Below are positions 43,898 through 53,084 of a stretch of DNA of 64,000 nt, piece after piece; within the stretch, counting starts at the first letter, position 1, and every line of letters starts with the position of its first letter. Both the position numbers and the translations under genes were made by a program. A model generated the notes under the pieces. The model saw only the letters and a program-made list of their open reading frames with translations, was not told the DNA's origin and ran no database searches. The DNA is from UBA5072 sp963822145 (GTDB lineage: Bacteria; Bacteroidota; Bacteroidia; Bacteroidales; UBA10428), in contig CAWGGG010000004.1 of NCBI GenBank assembly GCA_963822145.1, positions 1,674,001 to 1,738,000 on the forward strand. The letters run 5' to 3'.

Positions 43898-46117
43898 ATG
43901 GGTAAAATATCGATTAAGACTTTTCCTGTTACCGGCATGAGCTGTGCCTCCTGTGCCCGTAATGTGGAAAATATGCTTAAGGCGCAACCCGGTGTTAATA
44001 GTGCCTCGGTGAATTATGCAAATGCATCTGCCATGCTCGAAATGGAATCGGGTGAGGCCGATATGCATGCTCTGAAAGCAGCAGTACAATCCATCGGTTA
44101 CGATTTGCTGGTCCAGGAGGATGATCCGGGCCAACTGGATGAACTGATCGGGAGTCAATACACCAGGCTTAAAAGGAACACAACCTGGGCCATCATCCTG
44201 GCGTTACCAGTTGTTTTCATCAGCATGTTTCTGATGCAGATGCCCTATGCCTCGATCATCATGCTGGTTCTTACCACCCCTGTAATCCTGGTCTTTGGCC
44301 GGAGCTTTTTTATCAATGCCTTCAGGCAGGCAAAGCACGGGCAAACCAATATGGACACCCTGGTGGCCATGAGCACAGGTATCGCCTATCTGTTCAGTGT
44401 GTTCAACACCCTGTTCCCGGAATTCTGGCATCGCCGGGGAATGCATCCCCATGTTTACTTTGAGGCCGCCACGGTGATCATCGCCTTCATTCTGCTGGGA
44501 AAAGTGCTGGAGGACAGGGCCAAGGCAAAGACTTCCTCGGCCATTAAAAAGCTGATGGGCTTGCAGCCACGTGAAGTAACTTTCCTGGATGAATCCGGTA
44601 AAGAGAAAGAGGTCCCCATTTCTGCAGTGCGTGCCGGCGACCGGCTCCTGGTGAAGCCCGGTGACAGGATACCTGTAGATGGCGAGATATGGTCCGGCTC
44701 CTCGTCGGTGGATGAAAGCACCATTACAGGGGAATCAATGCCGGTTGAAAAACAGGCCGGGGACAAAGTTCTTACCGGCACCTTCAACCTGAACGGAAGC
44801 TTCGTGCTATTAGCCCGGCAGGTTGGTTCAGAAACACTGCTGGCACATATTATCGAAATGGTGAAGCAGGCCCAGGGAAGTAAGGCCCCGGCGCAAAAAA
44901 CTGCCGACAGAATTGCAGGTATTTTTGTACCGGTGGTGATGGCCATTGCAGTGATCAGTTTTATAGCCTGGATGATCTTTGGCGGAAAGAATGATCTTGC
45001 CCAGGCCCTGCTGGCCATGGTAACAGTTCTCATTATTGCTTGTCCCTGCGCATTGGGCCTGGCAACCCCCACTGCCATCATGGTGGGCATGGGTAAGGGA
45101 GCTGAAAATGGCATCCTTATCAAAGACGCAGCCAGCCTGGAAACCATCCATAAAGTGAATGCAGTGGTGCTCGACAAAACAGGCACACTTACCGAAGGAA
45201 AACCGGTGGTTACGGATATGCTCTGGTTTGTTTCCGGTGAGGAGCAGCAGCTGGCGGAACAGGTTTTGTTTACCATGGAAACCCAATCAGCGCATCCCCT
45301 GGCAGAAGCGGTTGCTGAATCAATAAGAGCAAAGGCCGTAAACAAAGTTGTCCTCAATAGTTTCGAAAACCTTTCCGGTAAAGGGATAATAGGTAGCCAC
45401 GACAGCAAGCGGTACCTTTCAGGCAACCTGAAGCTGGCAGAAACTTCCGGGGTGATCATAACGGATCAGCAGCTCCAGCTGATCCTGGAATTGCAGCTCA
45501 AAGCCAGGACCGTAATTTGCTTTGCCAGGGAAAATGAATTGCTCGCTTTGATCGCGCTGGCAGATAAAATGAAGGAAACCTCGCTTGAAGCAATTCAGAA
45601 ACTTCGGGAGCAAGGTATTGAAGTTTACATGCTCACCGGTGACAACAGCCAGACTGCAGCGGTTATTGGCGCCCAGGCAGGGATCGATAACATCCGGGCC
45701 GGACTGATGCCGGCTGAAAAAGCTGCTTTCGTGAAACAGTTGCAGGCTAAGGGCAAAGTTGTGGCCATGGCCGGTGACGGCATAAACGACGCTCACGCTT
45801 TGGCCCAGGCAGATGTTAGCATCGCCATGGGCCGAGGATCCGACATCGCCATCGATGTGGCCGGAATGACCATTATTTCATCTGACCTGCGCCAGATCTC
45901 TAAAGCAATCCTTTTATCAAGGTATACGGTAAATACGATACGCCAGAACCTGTTTTGGGCTTTTTTCTATAACCTGATAGGAATTCCGGTTGCTGCAGGA
46001 GTCCTCTATCCCCTATGGGGCTTCATGCTGAATCCTATGATTGCAGCCGCAGCCATGGCCATGAGTTCGGTGTCGGTGGTAACCAACAGCCTTCGCCTGA
46101 AAGGTAAACGCTTATAA
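43898..46117 (+). CDS. copA: Copper-exporting P1B-type ATPase
   Basis: A 739-residue inner-membrane copper pump. It has one N-terminal heavy-metal domain with GMSCASC, eight membrane helices, the intramembrane metal site CPCALG, the phosphorylation motif DKTGT, the SAHP nucleotide-binding pair, TGES in the actuator domain, and GDGINDAHAL. I take the ATG at 43898 (MGKISIKTF), since the frame upstream to 43769 adds 43 residues without family resemblance. CPC with a single CxxC domain points to Cu(I). No CopZ or CueR gene is adjacent. Confidence 0.95.
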   Translation: MGKISIKTFPVTGMSCASCARNVENMLKAQPGVNSASVNYANASAMLEMESGEADMHALKAAVQSIGYDLLVQEDDPGQLDELIGSQYTRLKRNTTWAIILALPVVFISMFLMQMPYASIIMLVLTTPVILVFGRSFFINAFRQAKHGQTNMDTLVAMSTGIAYLFSVFNTLFPEFWHRRGMHPHVYFEAATVIIAFILLGKVLEDRAKAKTSSAIKKLMGLQPREVTFLDESGKEKEVPISAVRAGDRLLVKPGDRIPVDGEIWSGSSSVDESTITGESMPVEKQAGDKVLTGTFNLNGSFVLLARQVGSETLLAHIIEMVKQAQGSKAPAQKTADRIAGIFVPVVMAIAVISFIAWMIFGGKNDLAQALLAMVTVLIIACPCALGLATPTAIMVGMGKGAENGILIKDAASLETIHKVNAVVLDKTGTLTEGKPVVTDMLWFVSGEEQQLAEQVLFTMETQSAHPLAEAVAESIRAKAVNKVVLNSFENLSGKGIIGSHDSKRYLSGNLKLAETSGVIITDQQLQLILELQLKARTVICFARENELLALIALADKMKETSLEAIQKLREQGIEVYMLTGDNSQTAAVIGAQAGIDNIRAGLMPAEKAAFVKQLQAKGKVVAMAGDGINDAHALAQADVSIAMGRGSDIAIDVAGMTIISSDLRQISKAILLSRYTVNTIRQNLFWAFFYNLIGIPVAAGVLYPLWGFMLNPMIAAAAMAMSSVSVVTNSLRLKGKRL

Positions 46118-46122
46118 CGAAC

Positions 46123-46221
46123 TAACAACCACAACCCACAACAATCACAACAACCACAACACACAACAATCACTACAATCACAACAATCACAACCACCAC
46201 AACCCACAACAATCACAACCC
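46123..46221. repeat. 9-base-period low-complexity array (CACAACMAT/CACAACCAC)
   Basis: About eleven imperfect 9-base units of the form CACAACAAT or CACAACCAC fill the gap between the convergent copA and PNPOx genes. The plus strand contains almost no G. A second array of the same unit lies at 57281-57356, also at the 3' end of a gene. Confidence 0.8.
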
Positions 46222-46223
46222 TC

Positions 46224-46646
46224 CTAAAAACAAATCAGCTCCTTTGGCCTCAGGTTATCTTCCATGGTCCAGAAATGTGCCCGTCCATGGGCAATCCTGA
46301 AAATAATCAGCCCTGGATGGTTAACCGTTAGTCCATAGCTTTTTAGAAAGGGCCTTTCTTGCAGTACTTTTTCCTTGAGCTTGAGATCGTGGATAAATTC
46401 CGCCTCGCCGGAGATGCGCAATGTAGTGCCTATAGTACCTTCCCGTTTGTAAAAACAGACTTCAATTTTTGGATTGACTTTCAGCTGATGGTAAAGGGAT
46501 TTCATATCACCGGTCTGAAAGTAAAAGCCTGTTTCATCAGCAAACCAGAAACCCATTGCCCTAACCCTGGGCTGATCTCCTTCTGCGGTTGCCAGGAAAC
46601 AAAGCTTGTTTTCAGTGACAAATTCTATACAGGTCTGCAGGTCCAT
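46224..46646 (-). CDS. Pyridoxamine 5'-phosphate-oxidase-like FMN-binding protein
   Basis: A 140-residue split-barrel flavoprotein. Family marks are LCFLATAEGDQPRVRAMGF, GDMKSLYHQLKVNPKIEVCF and HGRAHFWTM near the end. Members of this group (general-stress or DUF-type PNPOx) bind FMN or F420 and are usually not true pyridoxamine oxidases. It is a single-gene unit convergent with copA. The physiological substrate is unknown. Confidence 0.9.
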   Translation of the reverse strand: MDLQTCIEFVTENKLCFLATAEGDQPRVRAMGFWFADETGFYFQTGDMKSLYHQLKVNPKIEVCFYKREGTIGTTLRISGEAEFIHDLKLKEKVLQERPFLKSYGLTVNHPGLIIFRIAHGRAHFWTMEDNLRPKELICF

Positions 46647-46744
46647 ACTTGTTTAAAAAACCAGGTTTCGGATATTCAATTTAGTGCAAATTAGGCAAAT
46701 TTCAGGTTTCCTGTTCAATCTGGCAGGACTTTCTGTAATTAAAT

Positions 46745-47530
46745 TCACACCGGTAATTTATCCAGCAGATTATTTACCAGGATTTCATGACCGGTAATGA
46801 TAGGATAGTTTTTGTACATGGCTTTCTCCGATAAATCAAAGACTATGGAGTTCCTGTCGAGTCCGGTTAACACCCCTCCTGCCTCCCTGATCAGCAGCCA
46901 CGGAGCAGCGATATCCCAAATTTTGGTGAAGAGATTAATACATCCCCCGAATTTTCCCTCCAGAACATACATCATGTCGACCAGCGAATTAGTCGAACGA
47001 ATGTTTCGTGAGTTTTTCATAATGTATTTATACCAAACGATCCCCTTTTCAAGAAAGGCCTCATCCAGGGTAAAGTCAGTGGAAAAGGCAAAAAGAACTT
47101 CTGACAGTTCTGCCGGTTGTAAATTGATCCGCTGGCCGTTCCTGTATGTTCCCTTACCCCGCTCAGCAATATACAAAATATCTTCAAGGGGGAGGTAGGC
47201 TCCTGCCAATACAGGGACCTGCCTTTCAAAAACGGCTATCAACACGCCAAACCAGGGTAAATGGGCAGCGTAATTCGACGTGCCATCCAACGGGTCAACC
47301 ACCCAGGTCCAGTCAGAATTGTTATTCTTAAATCCGCTTTCTTCGCCCAGAAGATTATGGCCGGGGAATCTCTGCTGGATCGTTTCAATAATAACCTTTT
47401 CAGAGGAAACATCCACTTCGGTTACGATACTGCTGAGCGATTCCTTGCGCAATGATTGCAGGGATTCACCGAACCGCTGCCGCTGAATGTTACCGGCACT
47501 TTTTAAGGCCTTGATCAGTGTGTCCCTCAT
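46745..47530 (-). CDS. Inositol-monophosphatase-family phosphatase
   Basis: A 261-residue Mg-dependent sugar or nucleotide phosphatase. It has the metal-binding motifs EESGF, WVVDPLDGTSNYAAHLPWF and, near the end, WDIAAPWLLIREAGG. The frame opens at 47572, but that would overlap the peptidase gene, so I take the ATG at 47530 (MRDTLIKALKSAG), 16 bases after the peptidase stop. Likely activities are inositol-1-phosphate, fructose-1,6-bisphosphate or PAP hydrolysis; the sequence does not decide. Confidence 0.93.
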   Translation of the reverse strand: MRDTLIKALKSAGNIQRQRFGESLQSLRKESLSSIVTEVDVSSEKVIIETIQQRFPGHNLLGEESGFKNNNSDWTWVVDPLDGTSNYAAHLPWFGVLIAVFERQVPVLAGAYLPLEDILYIAERGKGTYRNGQRINLQPAELSEVLFAFSTDFTLDEAFLEKGIVWYKYIMKNSRNIRSTNSLVDMMYVLEGKFGGCINLFTKIWDIAAPWLLIREAGGVLTGLDRNSIVFDLSEKAMYKNYPIITGHEILVNNLLDKLPV

Positions 47531-47546
47531 ATCGTTTGGAGTTTTA

Positions 47547-49826
47547 TCAGGGTTGCAGCGACTTCGCCGCAAAGTTCTGCATATTGCCTGTCAGGATCTT
47601 AGTCTGAAATTCCCTTGAGGGGTAATGGGCAATGAAATCCATCATAAAGAGCTTGAAAGCGGTAAATCCACTTTCTGTCAGATCAGCAGGAGCAATGATG
47701 ATATGATCCCTGCCCACCTTCTTCAGAAGACTGATGAAGTTTTCAAACGCTGCGTCCGTGTCAGAACCAGCACGGGGCTGGAAAACCACCAGGTGTTCCT
47801 TGGTTACAATCTTTTTCAGTAGAGAATCTGCAATCAGTGAAGTATTGCTGCTCAGGATAAGACAGGGATCAGCTGCAAGGCTGATCACCTGGTCCAACGA
47901 TGCTGTATTGAGGTTATCCAGGATCAGTCCCACCCCGGCTTCTGCAGCAAGCAGGACTCCCTTCCGCAGTGCAGCGGTATCCTTGAGTACACCGGAGTTG
48001 TCGTTAATCCTCGTCAGACGGTACCCATATCGTGCCAGTACCCTTAACATGAGGTCATCCCATTGCACTAAATCAGCATTAAAAGTCGCCAGCAATCCGG
48101 TTCTGCTAACCATAGCCTCATAAGCGCTTTTTGCCAGGGTGAAATTATCCCTTTGCTTTTGGGGAGCAGCCGCAAGGGTATAGGCATCCAGCAGGCTCAT
48201 GAAGTTTTCAGCAGGCACAGCAGAGTAAGCAGCATCGGAAAAATCAACAATTCCGAGACGATAACTCCTGTTTTCCAAATCTTTCCGATAGCTTCCTGAG
48301 AAAATAGGGCTTAAGATGTTGTAAGTAAGAAGCTTGAACTTATTTTCATCCATACGCCCGGCCGATAAGAAGCTTTCTTTTGCGTCAGCAATTATAGCTG
48401 CGCAGTTGTATATGAAATCACCGGTAAACTGCAGTATGTCAACCTGTATCTTCTCAGGATCATCTCCCGTCTGATGGTATTCAGGGTGAGAACCGGCAGT
48501 CATCCCGGCGAATGCAGGCACACCCTTCATCAGGAAGTAATTGTGATCACTACCCCCCAGGCCGCCCTTGCTCCAGGTGATTTTCTTCAACGCAGTGGTA
48601 TCGGTATGCTTCTGAATATATTGATACACTTCCGGGGCGAATTCGGTTCCCGGCATATTGAGGCCACCATTGCCCAGGCCAACCATATCGAGGTTAAAGT
48701 AGACCAGGATCTTCGTTAGATCAATGTTGGGCTTTTCACACCAGGCTTTGGAACCCAGGAGTCCCATTTCCTCTCCCGTCCAGCCGATAAACACAATACT
48801 TCTTTTCGGTTTGAATCCGCTCTCAACCATGGCCTGAGCTATCCCAAGGGCAACCGACGGTCCCGAGGCATTGTCATCAGCTCCGTTTCGGATATTGCCC
48901 TCATCGTCCATACCCACATGATCCATATGTCCCCCGATGAGGATATACTCATCCTTCAGCTTCCTGTCGGTGCCGGGTAACATGGCCAGCACATTTCTTG
49001 CTTTGATGATGGGTTTGCTGTTGGGCTTGACGCTCATGGCACCTATTCTTCCGGTGTTGAAGGATACCACCTGGTTTTCGAGGTTGCTCATCAGACGGTA
49101 ATAGTAGTGTCCTGATTTAGCGAGGATAAAACGCGCAACGCGATCTTCGACGGAGAAAACGGGAAAGCCGGGGATAATGGTACCGGCCAGGTGATTGTTA
49201 TAGTTTGGCAGCAGGACCTGGGGATTGAACCGTGGAGAAGGTTCAAAAAAAAGCACACCGAGGGCGCCATGCTGGAAACAGTAGGCCACTTTTACCGAAT
49301 CGATGCAGGATGGCCTCCATCCCGCGATATCATTACCGGGGGCCCCGCGCTTCATGAGGACAATTTTATTCCGGATCTCCAGGCTGTCAAAATCATTGCG
49401 GTCTTTATCAGGGTTTACGATCCCGTATCCGGCGAACACGATCTCAGCTTCCGCTGCTCCCCGGTCACTGCCATCGAAAACAGCAAAATCCTCGTTAGAA
49501 CCATAGTAAAAGATACGCTCATCAACAACCAGTGTTGGCCTGAATTCATAGTCATCATTGGTGATGGTGTAATGATAGAAATAGGTGCCGCTGTCACCCA
49601 TGGGCACCAGCTTCAGCTTTTTAAAAGCACTCGCAAAGTATTCTTCCGCTTTTATACAGCCTGGAGTTCCGGTTGCTCTGCCCTGGTATTCATCAGAGGC
49701 GATTTCTGAAATGATCTTTTTAATATTCTCGCCACTCACTTTGACAGGCAACTGGGCATTCAGGCAAATCGGCAGGGACAGTAGGCATACACAGAAAATC
49801 AGGATGCGTCTATTCGCGGATATCAT
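47547..49826 (-). CDS. Exported M28 aminopeptidase with PA-type insertion and degenerate C-terminal domain
   Basis: A 759-residue secreted zinc aminopeptidase. The signal peptide ends CLNAQ. A PA-type domain (about 100-270) is inserted before the M28 core, which has metal ligands in IGGHMDHVG, ADDNASG, GWTGEEMGLLGS, FNLDMVG and a late SDHNYF. The last 250 residues resemble a membrane-dipeptidase-type barrel (LTRINDNSGVLKDT, GVGLILDNLNTASLDQVISLA) but lack clear metal-binding histidines. I choose the start at 49826; the frame opens at 49868. It probably helps degrade peptides in the periplasm or outside the cell. Confidence 0.92.
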   Translation of the reverse strand: MISANRRILIFCVCLLSLPICLNAQLPVKVSGENIKKIISEIASDEYQGRATGTPGCIKAEEYFASAFKKLKLVPMGDSGTYFYHYTITNDDYEFRPTLVVDERIFYYGSNEDFAVFDGSDRGAAEAEIVFAGYGIVNPDKDRNDFDSLEIRNKIVLMKRGAPGNDIAGWRPSCIDSVKVAYCFQHGALGVLFFEPSPRFNPQVLLPNYNNHLAGTIIPGFPVFSVEDRVARFILAKSGHYYYRLMSNLENQVVSFNTGRIGAMSVKPNSKPIIKARNVLAMLPGTDRKLKDEYILIGGHMDHVGMDDEGNIRNGADDNASGPSVALGIAQAMVESGFKPKRSIVFIGWTGEEMGLLGSKAWCEKPNIDLTKILVYFNLDMVGLGNGGLNMPGTEFAPEVYQYIQKHTDTTALKKITWSKGGLGGSDHNYFLMKGVPAFAGMTAGSHPEYHQTGDDPEKIQVDILQFTGDFIYNCAAIIADAKESFLSAGRMDENKFKLLTYNILSPIFSGSYRKDLENRSYRLGIVDFSDAAYSAVPAENFMSLLDAYTLAAAPQKQRDNFTLAKSAYEAMVSRTGLLATFNADLVQWDDLMLRVLARYGYRLTRINDNSGVLKDTAALRKGVLLAAEAGVGLILDNLNTASLDQVISLAADPCLILSSNTSLIADSLLKKIVTKEHLVVFQPRAGSDTDAAFENFISLLKKVGRDHIIIAPADLTESGFTAFKLFMMDFIAHYPSREFQTKILTGNMQNFAAKSLQP

Positions 49827-49916
49827 ACTCGTAGAAATTAAGGTGATTAATGGTTTACTGAAAATCAAATTACAGGCACTTAAAAGTAATAAAAATACTG
49901 ATTAAGAGAATATCGC

Positions 49917-49924
49917 TATTTTTG
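49917..49924 (+). promoter_or_regulatory. Putative -7 box (TATTTTTG) of the J-domain/LRR gene
   Basis: This is an exact TAnnTTTG match 24 bases before the ATG at 49948, giving a leader of about 17 bases. The region also serves the divergent M28 peptidase gene on the other strand. Confidence 0.4.
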
Positions 49925-49947
49925 TGCAATTCCCCTGAAGAATATTC

Positions 49948-50838
49948 ATGAATACAACAGAGCTGCATTCCAAACTTAAGGAGGCATACAGCAATCAGAA
50001 CCTGAATAAGATTACGGTCATCCTGATCAGCCTTTACAAAGAACAGCAACTGGGTACCCTGCGCCAGATCGCCGAGATGATCAGCGGATCGGTGGATATC
50101 CACATTGATCCCGAAGGAAAATTCTTTTCGAAGCTGATGATGCTGTACCATCCTGACCGGGGTGATTTTCACAGGAATGAAATTGAACGACTGGCCCTGA
50201 ACAATGACCATGAAGGGCTGCTGGGATACACACATATTCTCATGCTGAACCGGGTAGAGGAAATTGCAGCCACCCTCACCAGTTACGAAGATATTGACTA
50301 TACGCCAGTTTATGAATGGGATATTAATCTCGATGGATTTATTATTATTAACAGCCGGGATCGGGCAGAGCACGAGAAAACCCTACAAAACCGCCCTGCT
50401 AAAAGAAACCTGGATTTCTATAATGCCATCAAGATCAGGATGTATGGTAAAACCTCGGTCTCATTCCTGCCCCATTATCTCGAAGATCTGGAGGAAATTG
50501 AACTGGCTCAGTCAGACATCAGCGATCTCGACGGGGTGCAATACTGCATTCATACCACCATTCTTGATCTTTCAGGGAATGTTATCCATGATATATCGCT
50601 GTTATGGGGGCTCACTCAGCTTGAAGAACTGAACCTGGCAGATAACCGGCTCGAGGATATTGACAGCCTGGCCAACCTCAGGAACCTGAAAGTCATTAAT
50701 CTGGCGAACAACAGCATCAGGGATATATCACCCTTGCTATATCTGAACAAGCTGGAATTTGCAGACCTGTCGGGATTAAAAATTTCACGTGATCAAATTG
50801 CCAGGCTGGAAGAACAGTGTATTACAGTAATTACTTAG
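49948..50838 (+). CDS. J-domain-like / leucine-rich-repeat fusion protein
   Basis: A 296-residue cytoplasmic protein with no signal peptide. Residues 55-80 contain FSKLMMLYHPDRGDF, with HPD at 68-70 in the position and context of a DnaJ J-domain. The C-terminal 120 residues hold about five SDS22/internalin-like leucine-rich repeats (LDLSGNVIHDISLL, LNLADNRLEDIDSL, INLANNSIRDISPL). A linker of about 85 residues lies between them. The pairing would couple DnaK recruitment to a protein-binding surface, but the upstream part of a standard J-domain is poorly conserved. The gene ends 8 bases inside the convergent hemerythrin gene. I do not know a characterised relative. Confidence 0.8.
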   Translation: MNTTELHSKLKEAYSNQNLNKITVILISLYKEQQLGTLRQIAEMISGSVDIHIDPEGKFFSKLMMLYHPDRGDFHRNEIERLALNNDHEGLLGYTHILMLNRVEEIAATLTSYEDIDYTPVYEWDINLDGFIIINSRDRAEHEKTLQNRPAKRNLDFYNAIKIRMYGKTSVSFLPHYLEDLEEIELAQSDISDLDGVQYCIHTTILDLSGNVIHDISLLWGLTQLEELNLADNRLEDIDSLANLRNLKVINLANNSIRDISPLLYLNKLEFADLSGLKISRDQIARLEEQCITVIT

Positions 50839-51568
50839 TTATGGCCGGAGTGAGTTTTGCCATATCATGAATGCCAAGTTGCTTTTCAACCGCCTCAACT
50901 TCAGCCAATGCAGCTTCAAAGCCATCCTGACCGAGCATTTCTGCTTCACGTTTCTTGAATTTCTCCCCGATAGTCAGGTATTCGCTTTTTGAAACGATGC
51001 TTCTCAAAGCAGGGAATAAAACTGTGTCTTCCCTGGATTCGTGGGAACGGTACATCCAGTTAAATGTGTTCAGCATATCAGCCAGTTTCCTTGCATTTTC
51101 AGGATCCGTTAATATGCTCACCCCTGACAGTGCCAGTATCTGGTCGGTGATCATTTTGCCAGTGGAGTGCTGAATATACAGCAACTGATTCAATCCAACC
51201 AGTTTATCCGCATTTACAAACCGGGGAAAAAGGTATTCCTCTTCAAGCTTCTCATGATAATCTTCGATATAGGTCCTGATGAGCCGGGCTGCTGTTTGGA
51301 GCGCATCTGCCGGAAAATTTTCCCCGGCAAGCAATTTCATACGGCAGGCATCGTAGATCATCATGATCCTGTTGAGCAGGCCATGGTCCTGCATCAGCAT
51401 TTCAGCAGGACCGATTTCATTCACAGCGGTTTTGGTGCAACCTGAAACCAATCCGATTCCGGAAATACCCGTCAGGGTGCTGAGCAGGACGCTCCTTTTA
51501 AGGAATTCCCTGCGGGGATGATTTGAGGAACCGGCCGCAGGTTTAGTTTTTTCACGAGATGCTGTCAT
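50831..51568 (-). CDS. Tat-exported hemerythrin-domain lipoprotein
   Basis: A 245-residue protein with a twin-arginine motif (RREFLKR at about 19-25), a hydrophobic stretch and a lipobox-like VSGC. These predict export of a folded metalloprotein to the periplasm. The four-helix hemerythrin domain keeps di-iron ligands in MQDHGLL, YHEKLEEEYLFP, QHSTGK and SHESREDTVLFP. Such proteins bind O2 or NO or store iron. Most relatives are cytoplasmic, so Tat export is of note. The gene is monocistronic and convergent with the J/LRR gene. Confidence 0.9.
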   Translation of the reverse strand: MTASREKTKPAAGSSNHPRREFLKRSVLLSTLTGISGIGLVSGCTKTAVNEIGPAEMLMQDHGLLNRIMMIYDACRMKLLAGENFPADALQTAARLIRTYIEDYHEKLEEEYLFPRFVNADKLVGLNQLLYIQHSTGKMITDQILALSGVSILTDPENARKLADMLNTFNWMYRSHESREDTVLFPALRSIVSKSEYLTIGEKFKKREAEMLGQDGFEAALAEVEAVEKQLGIHDMAKLTPAITK

Positions 51569-51677
51569 GATAGATGCGTATTAAATAGTATACACTAAAG
51601 TTATCGATATTTCATATTCATGCAGATTAAATCTTGATACAAAATCCTGACGGCTGCTGATTCATTAAGAACTGTGA

Positions 51678-52826
51678 TCACTGAATCAGCGCCTGTTTTA
51701 AATCCTCAAGGAGGTCTTTTGTTTCTTCAATTCCTGCCGAAAGCCTCAGCAGGTTGTCGCGGATACCTTCTTCTGCCCGTTGTTCTTTGGAAACAAGCCG
51801 GTGTGAGGTGACGGCTGGTGCGCAGATAATGGTTTCTATGCCACCCAGGCTCATGGAAGGCCTGATCAGATGCAACCGTTTCTGAAAGGACGTAATATCC
51901 TGGCCTTCCAGTTCGAAAGATAACATTCCCCCGAAACCGTGCATCTGGCTTTTGGCGATGGCATGACCTTCATGATCCTTTAATCCGGGGTAATAAACCC
52001 TTCCTATTTGAGGATGGTCCTGCAAAAAAGCTGCGATCAGTCCCGCATTCTGATTTTGTTTTTCCACCCGTATGGCCAGCGTTTTCATGCTTCTTTCCAG
52101 CAGGTAACACATGAGGGCATTCAGACTGCCTCCCAGGCTCATGGAAACCTCTTTGATCCTTGCAATGTATTGCCTGCCTGAAACGGCAAGGCCTGCACAG
52201 ATATCGCTGTGACCACCGAGATACTTGGTGGCGCTGTGCACCACAACATCAATCCCGAAATCAATCGGATTCTGGTTAATCGGGGAGGCAAAGGTGTTAT
52301 CAATAACTGAAACACATTGATGCTCCCTGCTCAGTAAGGCGATTTTCTTCAGGTCAATGATGGACAGCAAAGGATTTGAAGGAGATTCGATATAGATGAC
52401 CCGTGTATTCTTTCTCAGGGCTTTCCGGAAATTCTCCGGGTCGTTATTTTTCAGCACGGTGAATGCTATACCGAATCGCTCAAATTCGCGGGTTACAAAA
52501 TGTAACGTTCCGCCGTAAAGTCCGTTCTGAAAAATACAGTGATCGCCTTTGCTCAGAAAGCTCAACAGCACCGAACTCACCGCTGCCATCCCCGAACTGA
52601 AAAGGATACCGTCTTCAGCATGTTCCAGACGGGTGATCTTGTCGATAACAGCTTTTTGGTTAGGGATGTTAAAATATCTGGGGTATAATCTTTCCGAAGT
52701 ATCCAGGTAGCCGTAAGAGGTTGAAGTGTAAATGGGTGTATTAATACCCTGGAATTCACCAATATGCTGACCTTCATGAACACAAACGGTGTTCCGGGAG
52801 GAAAAATGTTTCTGGTTAGTTGCCAT
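51678..52826 (-). CDS. Cystathionine gamma-synthase/lyase-family PLP enzyme
   Basis: A 382-residue PLP enzyme of transsulfuration. Family motifs are NTPIYTSTSYGY, LFSSGMAAVSSVLLS (phosphate-binding turn), IDNTFASP and the PLP lysine in HSATKYLGGHSD (about residue 199). MSLGGIET lies near the C-terminus. Sequence alone does not separate MetB, MGL and CGL activities. It could make cystathionine and hence homocysteine, the acceptor for the corrinoid methyl transfer inferred elsewhere in the window. A palindrome at 52910-52933 lies about 85 bases upstream. Confidence 0.92.
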   Translation of the reverse strand: MATNQKHFSSRNTVCVHEGQHIGEFQGINTPIYTSTSYGYLDTSERLYPRYFNIPNQKAVIDKITRLEHAEDGILFSSGMAAVSSVLLSFLSKGDHCIFQNGLYGGTLHFVTREFERFGIAFTVLKNNDPENFRKALRKNTRVIYIESPSNPLLSIIDLKKIALLSREHQCVSVIDNTFASPINQNPIDFGIDVVVHSATKYLGGHSDICAGLAVSGRQYIARIKEVSMSLGGSLNALMCYLLERSMKTLAIRVEKQNQNAGLIAAFLQDHPQIGRVYYPGLKDHEGHAIAKSQMHGFGGMLSFELEGQDITSFQKRLHLIRPSMSLGGIETIICAPAVTSHRLVSKEQRAEEGIRDNLLRLSAGIEETKDLLEDLKQALIQ

Positions 52827-52909
52827 GAGGAAGGTTGAATGAGTTAAATTATGAGCACTGTTTGGATAAAAGTACCTAAAATCTGTAAATCTTCAACATA
52901 CCATAGCAA

Positions 52910-52933
52910 GGTTATCAACAAATGTTAATAACC
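52910..52933. promoter_or_regulatory. 24-base palindrome upstream of the PLP-enzyme gene
   Basis: The arms GGTTAT and ATAACC enclose CAACAAATGTTA, which is itself nearly symmetric, with one mismatched pair. It lies 84 bases upstream of the minus-strand ATG and about 150 bases before the structured region on the plus strand. It suits a dimeric repressor or activator, possibly one sensing sulfur amino acids, but this is inferred. Confidence 0.4.
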
Positions 52934-52994
52934 CTGGTGTATAACACGTTTATATTAATGAAGAAGAAATCAAACCTGGGGCATATGGATTTTG

Positions 52995-53002
52995 TACATT
53001 TG
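52995..53002 (+). promoter_or_regulatory. Putative -7 box (TACATTTG) for a plus-strand RNA
   Basis: An exact TAnnTTTG match on the plus strand, 80-100 bases before the structured region. Transcription from here to the terminator at 53540 would make an RNA of about 530 bases. No -33 box is visible. Confidence 0.3.
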
Positions 53003-53084
53003 ATCTACCAGGTGAGCGATAAAAGGCTGCTCCCAGGATGTGGAATCAATGATGATTTCTTAATTGAAGTTTGAAAGGGTTTTA

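Noticed and set aside
44455..45459. 334-residue open frame antisense to the copper ATPase gene
   Set aside because: It is serine/isoleucine-rich, has no domain-like pattern, and mirrors codon bias of the well-supported copA gene on the other strand.
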